DNA from: Hymenobacter sp. J193
Lineage (GTDB): Bacteria > Bacteroidota > Bacteroidia > Cytophagales > Hymenobacteraceae
Direction of reading: 5' to 3'
DNA length: 64,000 bases
NCBI RefSeq assembly: GCF_024700075.1
Contig: NZ_JAJONE010000001.1
Coordinates: 1,640,001-1,704,000 of the forward strand
A model generated the notes under the pieces. The model searched no databases and was not told the origin of the DNA. It saw nothing but the letters and a program-made list of their open reading frames with translations. The translations under genes were made by a program, and so were the position numbers. Below, in pieces: positions 25,006 to 33,719 of this stretch (position 1 is the first letter of the stretch; every line of letters begins with the position of its first letter).

Positions 25006-25055
25006 AGCTTCCCAAGCTGAGGGTCGCGAGTTCGAGCCTCGTTTCCCGCTCATTG
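25006..25055 (+). repeat. attR, distal attachment repeat (partial tRNA-Gly copy)
   Basis: 50 bases identical to attL, containing only the tRNA 3' half from the anticodon region on, so it is not a functional tRNA. Confidence 0.9.
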
Positions 25056-25056
25056 C

Positions 25057-25094
25057 AAATCAGCACCCGGCTCCTGTGAGTCGGGGGCTGATTT
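25057..25094. terminator. Original tRNA-Gly terminator, now beyond attR
   Basis: AAATCAGC (25057-25064) pairs with GCTGATTT (25087-25094), with inner CCCG/CGGG pairing. It looks like the chromosomal terminator that stood behind the tRNA before insertion. Confidence 0.55.
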
Positions 25095-25130
25095 CGTTTC
25101 GGGCTGGAATAAGCAGCCCGAATACCAACT

Positions 25131-27033
25131 TTACAGCGTCTTCGTGAACCCTACCTTGATTTTGAGCTGAAAGTCGCTGATGACTTTGAAGATTTCCTTG
25201 AGCGTGACCTGCTCTACCTGGGTGAGCACGCTGGGGTCGAGGTAGTTGGTGGGGGGCGGTGCGGTCGTCCATGAGCTGCTTGGCCTGCTTTTTCAGTCGC
25301 ATGGCCATCAGGTAGTAGTAGGCCTGCAGCAGCTCCTGATATTCCTTTTCGCTGAACACGCCCTGCTGGCGCAGCAGGGTGAGCCGCTCTCCGGTGTTGG
25401 TGCCGGCCACCTGGTGGCGCAGAGCGTACACCCGCACCAGGTCCACTATGGGCGTCATCGTCTTCTTGAGGTCGAACACCTGCTGGGTGCCCTGGGCGAA
25501 GGTGCGGAAGTTGCGGAAGAAGGTGAGCGGGGGCTCGTACTGCAGGGCGTTTTTGGCCATGAAGTAGAAAAACCGGTCCTGGGGGCCGCGCAGCTCCTCG
25601 TGCAGAAAGGCCTGCAGCTCCTGCATGATGGCCTCCTCGCCGTAGAGGTAGCGGCAGTCGAAGAAGGTGGAGAACTGCATCACCGTTTCGGGGTTCGACT
25701 CGGTCATCCACTGCTGGTAGTTGCGCTTCCAGTGCGAGAGGGAGTGCGTCCACTTGGGATTTTTGGCCATGAAGCCGCCCGTGCAGAAGTGCAGCCCGAT
25801 GTGGTTGAGCTGGTCGGAAACAGCCGTGGCGAAGCGCAGGAAGTAGGCGCGCACCAGCTCCCGCTGCTCGTTGGCCTTGTCTTCATAGATAATGGCGTTG
25901 TCTTGGTCCGTAAGCAGAGTTTGCTCCTTGCGACCTTCGCTGCCCAGCACCATAAACACGAACTTGGCCGGGGCGGGGCCGTGCTCGGCCAGCACCCCCT
26001 CAATCACCTTCACGGCGATGGTATCGGCCACGGTGGTAATCACCTGGTTCACGATTTCGGCCTTCACACCCCGGCTCAGCAGCTGGTTCACGATGTCGGG
26101 CACCATTTCCCAGCGGCGCTTCAGCTCCCGGTTGCTTTCGGCCAGCTTCACGGCCTGAATGAACATAAACGGCGACTGGGCCAGGTCGGAGAGCAGCTTG
26201 TTGCGGCTCAGGAACCCCAACACCTCCTCGCCCCGGGTCACGAGCAGGTAGCGGGTTTTGGTCTGAAACATCAGCAGGATGGCCTCATACACGTAGGCCT
26301 CGGCGCGGATGGATACCAACGGCGTGGCCATAATATCGGCTACGGGCTGACTGGCCGGCAGCTGGCGGGCCACCACCTGGTCGCGCAGGGTCATGTCGGT
26401 CACGTAGCCCTGCACGGTGCCGACTTCATCGGTCACGAACAGGCAGCTCACGCGGCCGGCCTTCATGCGCCGGGCGGCCTCGAAGATGGGCATATCGGCG
26501 GGGCAGGCTACAATGGCGCGGGTTTCCAGCGTTTCGATGCGGCGGGAAAACAGCTGGTCGGCGGCAATAAAGTTTTCTTCCGGCGCGGGCGCGGGCTTCA
26601 CGAAGTGCGCGTACTCATCGTTGAGCATCCGCTCCCCGTAGCGCGCCGTGAAGAAGTGAAAGAACTCCTGGTAGGCCAGGCACAGCCCCCGGAAGTCGCG
26701 GCGGGGCAGGGCCAGCACCCGGGTGCCCTTGCGCGCCACCACCGTGCGGATGGAGCGTTTCTTATTGAGCAGGATGGACATGCCCCCGTAGCAGGTGCCC
26801 GCCCCATACTCTTCCGGCAGGCGGTGGTTTTGCTCACTGTCATAGAAAAACGTGTCGTAGGCGCCCTCCACGATGATGTCCAGTCCCCGCAGCTTCGACA
26901 CATCCTGCTGGTAAATCAAGGCCTCTTTGGTATGCGTTACTTCCTGCAACAGGTCCACTACCCCGCTCAGCACGTCCTCGGGCAGCAAGCTAAATGGCGC
27001 CACAGTTTTCAGAAAGGCAAGGCGGTTTTCCAT
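25131..27033 (-). CDS. DUF294 nucleotidyltransferase with cNMP-binding and CBS domains, C-terminus frameshifted
   Basis: Domains in order: cyclic-nucleotide-binding-like (1-135, LDIIVEGAYDTFFYD, EYGAGTCYGGMSILLN), two CBS repeats (about 170-290, VSCLFVTDEVGTVQGYVTDMTLRD, RYLLVTRGEEVLGFLSRNKL), DUF294 nucleotidyltransferase (about 340-420, FMVLGSEGRKEQTLLTDQDNAIIYED, the GSxGRxEQ...DQDxA motif as in GlnD) and the DUF294 C-terminal helical domain. The called frame runs on to 25060 with a nonsense tail. Removing one G from the run of six at 25251-25256 gives NYLDPSVLTQVEQVTLKEI and a stop at 25131, a 633-residue protein. Function probably signal-dependent nucleotidylation; target unknown. Confidence 0.8.
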
Positions 27034-27095
27034 GGGACAATTGTCGGTTGATAGTTGTCGGTTGTCAGAGGATCTGGACAGCTAATACATAGGCC

Positions 27096-27193
27096 GTCAT
27101 GCTGAGCGAAGTCGAAGCATCTCTACCGCAATGGTAATTACTAAAGCCAGCACAACGGAACGGCAGAGATGCTTCGACTTCGCTCAGCATGAC
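27096..27193. repeat. Palindromic repeat A, complete intergenic copy
   Basis: Perfect 29-base inverted repeat (27096-27124 and 27165-27193) around a 40-base centre. Arms begin GTCATGCTGAGCGAAG and end CATCTCT. It sits between the exonuclease and DUF294 genes. Confidence 0.9.
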
Positions 27194-27226
27194 AATACTC
27201 AAAAACACTACAAACCAGCCCCACCC

Positions 27227-27901
27227 CTACGCAAACCAAAACGCGGCTTGCTGCAGGAAGCGGCGCAGCCAGGGCATGGGCGTTTCGGGAATTTCCAGGC
27301 GGGGAGCCAGTGCCACCATGTCGTCGGTGAGTAGGCCGCGCTGGCGCAGGGCGAAAAAGCAGCGGGCCGTGGCATCGGCATCCACCCAGGCATCGTGGGC
27401 ACTTTCCAGGGGCTCCCCGAACAGGCGCTGGTACAGGTCGCCGAGGCGGCGGTTGGCCAGCGCGGTAGCCTCTGGGTTGTCGTTGACGGCCAGCTGCATG
27501 GTGCAGAACGTGGGCAGCTCGCGCAGCGGGTTGGGCAGGCCCGCCCGGTGAAACTCAACGCCCAGCATATGAAAATCGAGCCGGATATAGTGGCCCACCA
27601 CCAGCGGCTGGTAGGTGCGCAGGTCGCCCAGCAGCTCCTCCAGCACCGGGCGCGGCTCGTGCCCCTCGGCGGCCAGAAACGCCGGACTCAGCCCATGAAT
27701 AGCCTCCGACGACGCCTGCATGCTGCCCACCGGAATCTGCAGGTAGTAATTAGCCGACTTCACCAGCTCCCCTCCCCGCGTGTACACCGCCCAGGCCACC
27801 TGGGCCACGTGCGGCCAGTTGCGCTGGGCCGCGTAAGGCCGCGTCCAGCGGCGCGGCAGCCCCGTGGTTTCGGTATCAACAAACAGGAGGTAGTCTCGCA
27901 C
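27227..27901 (-). CDS. DEDDh 3'-5' exonuclease (DnaQ-like)
   Basis: 224 residues. Exo I is FVDTETTGLP (D9 and E11); Exo II lies in VGHYIRLDFHML near 105 (Asp); Exo III is AHDAWVDADAT near 170 (His and Asp). This is the DnaQ/epsilon fold, acting on single-stranded 3' ends with two metals. It is a stand-alone domain, so it could be a proofreading subunit, an RNase T-like enzyme or a repair nuclease. It starts 22 bases downstream of the LacI-family gene's stop on the same strand, so the two may be co-transcribed although unrelated in role. Confidence 0.88.
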   Translation of the reverse strand: MRDYLLFVDTETTGLPRRWTRPYAAQRNWPHVAQVAWAVYTRGGELVKSANYYLQIPVGSMQASSEAIHGLSPAFLAAEGHEPRPVLEELLGDLRTYQPLVVGHYIRLDFHMLGVEFHRAGLPNPLRELPTFCTMQLAVNDNPEATALANRRLGDLYQRLFGEPLESAHDAWVDADATARCFFALRQRGLLTDDMVALAPRLEIPETPMPWLRRFLQQAAFWFA

Positions 27902-27922
27902 GGCGCAGGCTCCGGAGTTGAA

Positions 27923-28984
27923 TTACTTGGCGCCGTGCAACGACGATTCGCGCACGAATAGTTCGGGCTGCAGCACCACCTGCCGCTGGGTGTAGGCCCC
28001 GCCGGCCGAGTCAATCAACTCCAGAAACAGTCGCACGGTGGCCTGGCCCATTTCCTCGCAGCGCTGGTCTACGGAGGTAAGCATGGGCTCGGTGATGGAC
28101 GTAAAGGCCTCGTTGCTGAAGCCGGCCAGGGCAATATCCTGGGGCACGCGCAGGCCCTGGCGCTTTACTTCCTGCAACGCCCCGAGCACCGAGGAGTCAC
28201 CGGCCGAGAAGACGGCATCGGGCGGGTTGGGCAAGGCCAGCAGGCGGCGCATGGCCTCCGCGCCTTCCTCCATGGTCATATCCGAGTACACAATCAGTTC
28301 CTCATCCTGGGGCAGGCCGGCATCGTGCAGGGCATCGAGGTAGCCTTGCCGACGATTGCGGTAGATGTTGAGGTGCTGCAGACCGGCGAAGTGCGCAATG
28401 CGCCGGCAGCCCTGGTCGATGAGGTGCTTGGTGGATTGGTAGCCGCCTTTCCAGTCGTTGAGCACCACGGAGTTCACCGCGTCGCTGTCCATAGTCCGGT
28501 CGAAAAACACCAGCGGAATGCCCCGCTTGCGCACCTTCTCGAAGTGGCGGAAGTCGTTGGTAGTGCGGGCAACCGATACCAGAATGCCGGCTACCTGCGC
28601 GCTGAGCAGGGTTTCGATATTCTTCCGCTCATGGGCCGCGTCTTCGTTCGACTGGCAGATGATGACGCTGAAGCCGGCTTTGCTGGCCGCGCTTTCGATA
28701 CCATGCACCACCGACGGGAAAAACCGCCCTTCGATGTAGGGCACTATCACGCCCAGCAGCTTGCTTTTGCCTTTGCGCAGGGCGGCGGCCAGGTGATTGG
28801 GCTGGTAGTTAAGCTTTTTGGCCAGCTTTTGCACCTTTTGTTTGGTGGCCGGCCCTATGCTGTGGTGGTCGGAAAGGGCGCGCGAAATCGTGGTCATGGA
28901 CACGCCCAGCTCCCGGGCCAGGTCGGCCATGGAAACGGGGGTAGTCGGCAGTTGGGGTTGCTCCTGTTTAGCGCGTTGGGCCAT
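27923..28984 (-). CDS. LacI-family transcriptional regulator, likely arabinose regulon repressor
   Basis: 353 residues: a helix-turn-helix at about 17-64 (VSMADLARELGVSMTTISRALSDHHSIG, hinge helix PNHLAAALRKGKS) and a periplasmic-binding-type effector domain (about 73-340, LGVIVPYIEGRFFPSVVHGIESAA, ILVSVARTT, VVLNDWKGGYQSTKHLI, IAHFAGL, AGFSNEAF, SVDQRCEEMG). The gene stands next to the arabinan cluster and is divergent from its first GH43 gene. LacI-type palindromes with a central CG occur only upstream of this cluster's transcription units, which makes this protein their likely ligand. Effector (arabinose or an oligosaccharide) is inferred. Confidence 0.88.
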   Translation of the reverse strand: MAQRAKQEQPQLPTTPVSMADLARELGVSMTTISRALSDHHSIGPATKQKVQKLAKKLNYQPNHLAAALRKGKSKLLGVIVPYIEGRFFPSVVHGIESAASKAGFSVIICQSNEDAAHERKNIETLLSAQVAGILVSVARTTNDFRHFEKVRKRGIPLVFFDRTMDSDAVNSVVLNDWKGGYQSTKHLIDQGCRRIAHFAGLQHLNIYRNRRQGYLDALHDAGLPQDEELIVYSDMTMEEGAEAMRRLLALPNPPDAVFSAGDSSVLGALQEVKRQGLRVPQDIALAGFSNEAFTSITEPMLTSVDQRCEEMGQATVRLFLELIDSAGGAYTQRQVVLQPELFVRESSLHGAK

Positions 28985-29107
28985 AGAACAAGGGGTGCGG
29001 GCGGTAAGGCAGAAGTGAAAAGAACCCTCGGAGAGGGAACGTCAGAGCGGCCGATAATCGGCCGCCGGCAAGGTAAAGAAGCTATGCAGACACCAAAAGA
29101 TACCCGG

Positions 29108-29115
29108 CAAAGATA
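29108..29115 (-). promoter_or_regulatory. TAnnTTTG promoter element for the LacI gene
   Basis: TATCTTTG on the minus strand, 123 bases before the ATG at 28984. The remainder of 28985-29219 is leader without a gene. Confidence 0.5.
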
Positions 29116-29219
29116 CATTTCCCGGCAACGTGTCCGCTGATAGATTCAACAAGGACATTCCAGAAAAAATCAGGGCTGCTTGTGCTTGGTGTGGTGAATT
29201 TAGGTAACTAGCAAGACTT

Positions 29220-29235
29220 ACACAATCGTTTATGT
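29220..29235 (+). promoter_or_regulatory. LacI-type operator 1
   Basis: ACACAATCGTTTATGT, one base off the consensus palindrome, 17 bases before the ATG of the GH43 endo-arabinanase gene. Confidence 0.7.
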
Positions 29236-29252
29236 AATTCCCGCACTTTTTC

Positions 29253-30236
29253 ATGCAAAAACTCCTGTTTTCCCTCCTGCTGCTTTTGAGCAGCGCCGCC
29301 GCGTGGGCTCAGACGCCGCCTCGCATTCCGGCCCACGACCCGGTGATGATCCGGCAAGACAACCGCTACTACCTGTTCTGCACCGGCCGGGGCATTGCCG
29401 TGTGGTCGTCCAGTGACATGAAGGCCTGGCAGCCCGAGCCGGCGGTATTTGCTGAGGCGCCGGCCTGGGCCAAGGCAGCCGTGCCCGGCTTCCGCGGCAA
29501 CCACATCTGGGCTCCCGATATTTCCTTCCACAACGGCCAGTACAGCCTGTTTTACTCGATTTCGGCCTTCGGGAAGAACACCTCCTGCATCGGGCTGGCT
29601 ACCAATACCACCCTTAATCCCAAGGACCCCAAGTACAAGTGGGTGGACCACGGGCGCGTGCTGCAGTCGGTGCCGGGGCGGGATATGTGGAACGCCATCG
29701 ACCCCAACCTGATCCGTGATGCGGCCGGTACGCCCTGGCTCACGTTTGGCTCGTTCTGGAACGGCATTAAGCTAGTAAAGCTGCGCCCCGACCTAACGGC
29801 CCCCGCCCAGCCCGAGCAGTGGCAGACGCTGGCCAGCCGCCCCCGCTCCGCCCAGCTGGCCGACTCCCTACCCGGCGACGGCGCCATCGAAGCCCCGTTC
29901 ATCTTCCAGAAAAACGGCTTTTACTACCTGTTTAGCTCGTTCGACTATTGCTGCCGTGGCTTAGAGAGTACCTACAAAATCATGGTAGGCCGCTCCAAAA
30001 CCCTGACCGGCCCCTACCTCGACCGCGCCAACGTGCCCCTCACCCAGGGCGGCGGCACCCTGGTGCTGGCCGGCGACCAGAACTGGTTTGGGCTGGGCCA
30101 CAACGCCGTCGTGACCTTCGATAAGACCGATTACCTGGTGTTTCACGCCTATGATGCGGCTGACCAGGGCCACCCCAAGCTGCGCGTGGAAAAGCTGGGT
30201 TGGGATGCCGCCGGCTGGCCTGTGGTGAAACCCTAA
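29253..30236 (+). CDS. GH43 endo-1,5-alpha-L-arabinanase
   Basis: 327 residues with a signal peptide (1-19, cleavage about AWAQ|TP) and a single five-bladed GH43 propeller. Catalytic triad: D29 in PAHDPVMI (base), the Asp in NAIDPNLI near 151 (pKa modulator) and Glu in GAIEAPFIFQK near 213 (acid). WAPDISFHNGQYSLFYS and FDYCCRGLESTYKIMVGRS are typical of the endo-arabinanase subfamilies. It should cut the alpha-1,5-arabinan backbone in the periplasm or outside. First gene after the LacI regulator, with its own operator; the operator-bearing transketolase promoter begins right after its stop. Confidence 0.88.
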   Translation: MQKLLFSLLLLLSSAAAWAQTPPRIPAHDPVMIRQDNRYYLFCTGRGIAVWSSSDMKAWQPEPAVFAEAPAWAKAAVPGFRGNHIWAPDISFHNGQYSLFYSISAFGKNTSCIGLATNTTLNPKDPKYKWVDHGRVLQSVPGRDMWNAIDPNLIRDAAGTPWLTFGSFWNGIKLVKLRPDLTAPAQPEQWQTLASRPRSAQLADSLPGDGAIEAPFIFQKNGFYYLFSSFDYCCRGLESTYKIMVGRSKTLTGPYLDRANVPLTQGGGTLVLAGDQNWFGLGHNAVVTFDKTDYLVFHAYDAADQGHPKLRVEKLGWDAAGWPVVKP

Positions 30237-30254
30237 ACAGCATCTTTTGCGGAT

Positions 30255-30299
30255 TTCTATACACAATCGATTGTGTATAGAAGTAAAATTCTTACTTTG
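30255..30299 (+). promoter_or_regulatory. LacI-type operator 2 with promoter of tkt-tal-GH43
   Basis: The core ACACAATCGATTGTGT (30261-30276) lies in a perfect 28-bp palindrome (30255-30282). Sixteen bases after the core comes TACTTTG (30293-30299), a one-base-shorter relative of the -7 box. The ATG of tkt is at 30366. Confidence 0.8.
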
Positions 30300-30365
30300 C
30301 TGACCCGGGTGCCGCTCTCCCGCCATTCGGCTTCCTTCTGTATCTATCACCTTCTGATTTGCCTT

Positions 30366-32417
30366 ATGGCCGCTCCCACTCTCTCGCTTGACGAGCTTAG
30401 CGTCACTACCCTGCGTTTGCTGTCCGTAGATGCCGTGCAGCAAGCCAACTCCGGCCACCCTGGCCTGCCGCTGGGCGCGGCGCCCATGGCCTACGTGCTG
30501 TTCTCGCGCTTTCTGCGCTTCAACCCCCAGGACCCGAAGTGGCCCAATCGGGACCGGTTCGTGCTGTCGGCGGGGCATGGCTCGGCTTTGCTCTACAGCC
30601 TGCTGCACTTGTATGGCTACGATCTGAGTTTGGACGACGTGAAGGCCTTCCGGCAACTGCACTCCCGCACGCCCGGCCACCCCGAGTCGAACATGACGCC
30701 CGGCGTGGAGGTAACCACCGGCCCGCTGGGGCAAGGATTTGGGAACGGTGTGGGCATGGCTATGGCCGAGGCGTTTCTGGGTGCTACCTACAATAAGCCG
30801 GGGCACGAAGTCGTGGACCATTACACCTACGCCATTGTAAGCGACGGGGACCTGATGGAGGGCATTGCGGCCGAGGCGGCTTCGCTGGCCGGTCACCTCA
30901 AGCTGGGCAAACTTATCTACCTCTACGACGACAACGACATCTGCCTCGACGGGCCCACCAACCTGTCCTACACCGAGGATGCCCTGGCCCGCTTCGAGGC
31001 CTACGGCTGGCACACCTCCCGCGTGGCCGACGGCAACGACCTCGACGCCATTGAGGCCGCCATCCGGGCCGCCCAGCAGGAAACCGCACGGCCTTCGCTG
31101 ATTTCTATCAAAACCATCATCGGCTACGGCAGCCCCGGTGAGGGCACCAGCAAAGTACACGGCAGCCCCCTCGGAGCCGAAAACCTGCGCAAGGCCAAGG
31201 AGTTTTTCGGTTGGGACCCGGCGCAGTCGTTCGTGGTGCCGGAGGACGTGCGCCGGCACATGCTGGAACCCGGCCAGCGCGGCGCCGAGCTGCAGCAAGC
31301 CTGGAATGAGTCGTTCGCTAATTACCAGCAGGAATTTGCGGCTGAAGCGGCACAGTTCCAAACCTCATTTGCGGGTGAGCTGCCGGCGGGCTGGGACGCG
31401 GAGCTGCCGGTTTTCACGGCGGCCGATGGGGCGCTGGCTACGCGCCAGGCTTCGGGCAAGGCCCTGAACGCGCTGAAAAAGACCGTTCCCTACCTGTTTG
31501 GTGGCTCGGCTGACCTGGCCTCGTCCAACGAAATGCCGACCAGCAGTGACATCAGCTTCCAGCCCGGTCAGTACCACTATAACAACGTGTGGTTTGGGGT
31601 GCGCGAGCATGCCATGGGTGCGGCTCTGAACGGCATGTCGCACCACGGCGGGGTGCGCGTGTACGGCGGCACCTTCCTCACCTTCTCCGACTACATGCGC
31701 GGCGCCATTCGCCTCGCGGCCCTGGCCGAGTCGGCCGTGACGTTCGTGTTCACCCACGACAGCATCGGGCTGGGCGAGGACGGACCCACGCACCAGCCGG
31801 TAGAGCACGTGGCGGCCCTGCGCACCATTCCCAACCTCATTGTGCTTCGCCCCGGCGACGCCAACGAAACTGTGGAAGCCTGGCGCGTGGCCATGACCAA
31901 GCCCAAGTCGCCGGTGGTGCTGATTTTGTCGCGCCAGAAGCTGCCGGTACTCGACCAGAGTCATTTCGGCTCGGCCCGCGAAGGCGTGGCGAAGGGTGCT
32001 TACATTCTGAAGGACGCCAAATCGGGCCAGCCGGAGCTGATTCTGCTGGCTACCGGCTCGGAAGTATCGTTGGCCCTGGAAGCCCAGAAGGCCCTGGAAG
32101 CGGAAGGCCACGCCACCCGCGTGGTGAGCATGCCCAGCTGGGAGCTATTCGAGCAGCAGGACAAAGCCTACCAGCGCCAAGTGCTGCCGCCTACGGTGCG
32201 CAAGCGGGTTTCCATCGAAGCCGGCTCGCCCATGGGCTGGCACAAGTACGTCACCGACGAAGGCACCGTCATTGGCATCAACCGCTTCGGTGAGTCGGGG
32301 CCGGGCGAGGTGCTGATGGAGCTGTTTGGCTTTTCAGTGGAGAACGTGGTAGCCAAGGCAAAAGGCCTGCTGCATGATGAGCCCGCCGAAACGGAGCCTA
32401 AGGAAGTGCTTTCCTAA
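30366..32417 (+). CDS. tkt: Transketolase
   Basis: 683 residues from ATG 30366. Thiamine diphosphate-dependent transfer of two-carbon units, here to process D-xylulose 5-phosphate from arabinose. Landmarks: [19 protein letters not shown] near the N-terminus, [33 protein letters not shown], the diphosphate/metal motif [20 protein letters not shown]...DDND, the pyrimidine-domain glutamate in [34 protein letters not shown] and the transketolase C-terminal domain. Full length for the bacterial enzyme. The frame is open upstream to 30273, but that lies in the operator/promoter. First gene of a three-gene operon with tal and a GH43. Confidence 0.96.
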   Translation: MAAPTLSLDELSVTTLRLLSVDAVQQANSGHPGLPLGAAPMAYVLFSRFLRFNPQDPKWPNRDRFVLSAGHGSALLYSLLHLYGYDLSLDDVKAFRQLHSRTPGHPESNMTPGVEVTTGPLGQGFGNGVGMAMAEAFLGATYNKPGHEVVDHYTYAIVSDGDLMEGIAAEAASLAGHLKLGKLIYLYDDNDICLDGPTNLSYTEDALARFEAYGWHTSRVADGNDLDAIEAAIRAAQQETARPSLISIKTIIGYGSPGEGTSKVHGSPLGAENLRKAKEFFGWDPAQSFVVPEDVRRHMLEPGQRGAELQQAWNESFANYQQEFAAEAAQFQTSFAGELPAGWDAELPVFTAADGALATRQASGKALNALKKTVPYLFGGSADLASSNEMPTSSDISFQPGQYHYNNVWFGVREHAMGAALNGMSHHGGVRVYGGTFLTFSDYMRGAIRLAALAESAVTFVFTHDSIGLGEDGPTHQPVEHVAALRTIPNLIVLRPGDANETVEAWRVAMTKPKSPVVLILSRQKLPVLDQSHFGSAREGVAKGAYILKDAKSGQPELILLATGSEVSLALEAQKALEAEGHATRVVSMPSWELFEQQDKAYQRQVLPPTVRKRVSIEAGSPMGWHKYVTDEGTVIGINRFGESGPGEVLMELFGFSVENVVAKAKGLLHDEPAETEPKEVLS

Positions 32418-32428
32418 GCTGTAAGAAC

Positions 32429-32462
32429 AGTGTCATGCTTCGACTTCGCTCAGCATGACACT
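32429..32462. repeat. Palindromic repeat A, half copy
   Basis: AGTGTCATGCT and AGCATGACACT (11-base arms) around TCGACTTCGCTC: one arm of repeat A folded on itself, between tkt and tal. It may form a hairpin in the operon mRNA. Confidence 0.75.
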
Positions 32463-32519
32463 ACTAGTTGGCTGGCTCCTGAGCAGTCTTCATTCCACCC
32501 TCCCTCACTGACCATTCCC

Positions 32520-33668
32520 ATGAATCCATTAGTAGCCATCAAACAACACGGCCAAAGCATCTGGCTGGATTATATCCGCCGCAACATCCTTGTGAACGGG
32601 GGGCTGCAGCGCCTGCTCACGGAAGACGGCCTGCGCGGAGTCACGTCGAACCCGGCCATCTTCGAGAAGGCCATCGGCGGTAGTACTGACTACGACGCGG
32701 CAATCCAGGCCCTGGCTTTGCAGAGCCTCTCGGCCGAGCAGATCTACGAGCAGTTGGCTGTACAGGACGTGCAGCACGCCTGCGACCTGCTGCGCCCGCT
32801 CTACGATGCTGCCGACAGCGGCGGCGACGGCTACGTGAGCCTGGAAGTGTCCCCGGCCCTGATCCACGACACGGAAGGCACCGTGCAGGAAGGCCTGCGC
32901 TTCTGGCAGCAGGTGAACCGGCCCAACGTGATGATCAAGGTGCCCGCGACCCTGGAAGGGCTGCCCGCCATCCGCCAGCTTATTGCCACCGGGGTGAACG
33001 TGAACGTGACCCTGATCTTCGGCCTGGAACGGTATAAAGCTGTGGCCGAAGCCTTCCTGCTGGGCCTGGAAAACCGCGCCGCGGCGGGCCAGCCGCTCTC
33101 GCGCATCGACTCGGTGGCCAGCTTCTTTCTCTCCCGCATCGACGTGCTGCTGGACCCGCAGCTCGAGAAGTTGGCTGCCCAGGGCGGGGAAAAGGGCGCA
33201 CTGGCCCAGTCCTTGGTGGGCGAGGTGGCCCTGGCCAGCGCCAAGCAAGCCTATCAACTCTACAAAGGCATCTTCAGCGGGCCGCGCTGGCAGGCTTTGC
33301 AAGCGCAGGGTGCGGTGCCGCAACGGCTCTTGTGGGCCAGCACGGGCAACAAGAACCCCAACTACGACAACCTCAAGTATGTGGAGCAGCTGATCGGGCC
33401 GGAGACAGTGAATACGATTCCCGTCGAGACGCTGGACCTGTACCGGGTGGGCGGCCGGCCGCAAAGCCGCCTGGAAGAAGGCACCGAGCAGGCCGCCCAG
33501 GTGCTGGCCCGCTTGCCCGAGCTGGGCATTGACCTAAGCCAAGCGACCCAGCAGCTCGAAGACGAAGGTGCCCAGAAGTTCAATGAGCCTTTCGCCAAGC
33601 TGCTCACCACGCTGGAAGAGCGGCGCCAGGCGGTGCTGCAAGGGGCCAGCGCCGCGCCGGCCGTTTAA
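32520..33668 (+). CDS. tal: Transaldolase
   Basis: 382 residues from ATG 32520 (MNPLVAIKQHGQSIWLDYIRRNIL). It matches the long transaldolase subfamily found with actinobacterial-type Tal: GLRGVTSNPAIFEKAIGGSTDYD, VSLEVSPALIHDTEGTV, PNVMIKVPATLEGLPAIR with the Schiff-base Lys in IKVPAT, NVNVTLIFGLERY, SVASFFLSRID and LLWASTGNKNPNY. The frame is open to 32430, but that part is translated from the preceding palindromic repeat and is not part of the protein. Works with transketolase to recycle pentose phosphates. Confidence 0.95.
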   Translation: MNPLVAIKQHGQSIWLDYIRRNILVNGGLQRLLTEDGLRGVTSNPAIFEKAIGGSTDYDAAIQALALQSLSAEQIYEQLAVQDVQHACDLLRPLYDAADSGGDGYVSLEVSPALIHDTEGTVQEGLRFWQQVNRPNVMIKVPATLEGLPAIRQLIATGVNVNVTLIFGLERYKAVAEAFLLGLENRAAAGQPLSRIDSVASFFLSRIDVLLDPQLEKLAAQGGEKGALAQSLVGEVALASAKQAYQLYKGIFSGPRWQALQAQGAVPQRLLWASTGNKNPNYDNLKYVEQLIGPETVNTIPVETLDLYRVGGRPQSRLEEGTEQAAQVLARLPELGIDLSQATQQLEDEGAQKFNEPFAKLLTTLEERRQAVLQGASAAPAV

Positions 33669-33719
33669 GCCTGTTTCAGCACACGCCACTGCTTCTTAAT
33701 GCCTCCCACCCATTTTATG

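Larger units (their letters stand above)
17742..25055. mobile_element. Integrative element in tRNA-Gly, 7.3 kb
   Basis: Bounded by 50-bp perfect direct repeats (17742-17791 and 25006-25055) that correspond to the tRNA 3' half from the anticodon stem outward. It carries a tyrosine integrase at the tRNA-distal end, an excisionase-like HTH gene, a replication-protein gene, several small unknown genes and a two-gene cargo next to attL. Base composition is visibly AT-richer than the surroundings. No relaxase or conjugation gene is seen, so it is a satellite-like or replicative integrative element, not a self-transmissible ICE. Confidence 0.9.

Noticed and set aside
25246..27051. 600-codon plus-strand frame opposite the DUF294 gene
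   Set aside because: Shadow of a domain-complete gene; no recognisable domain of its own.
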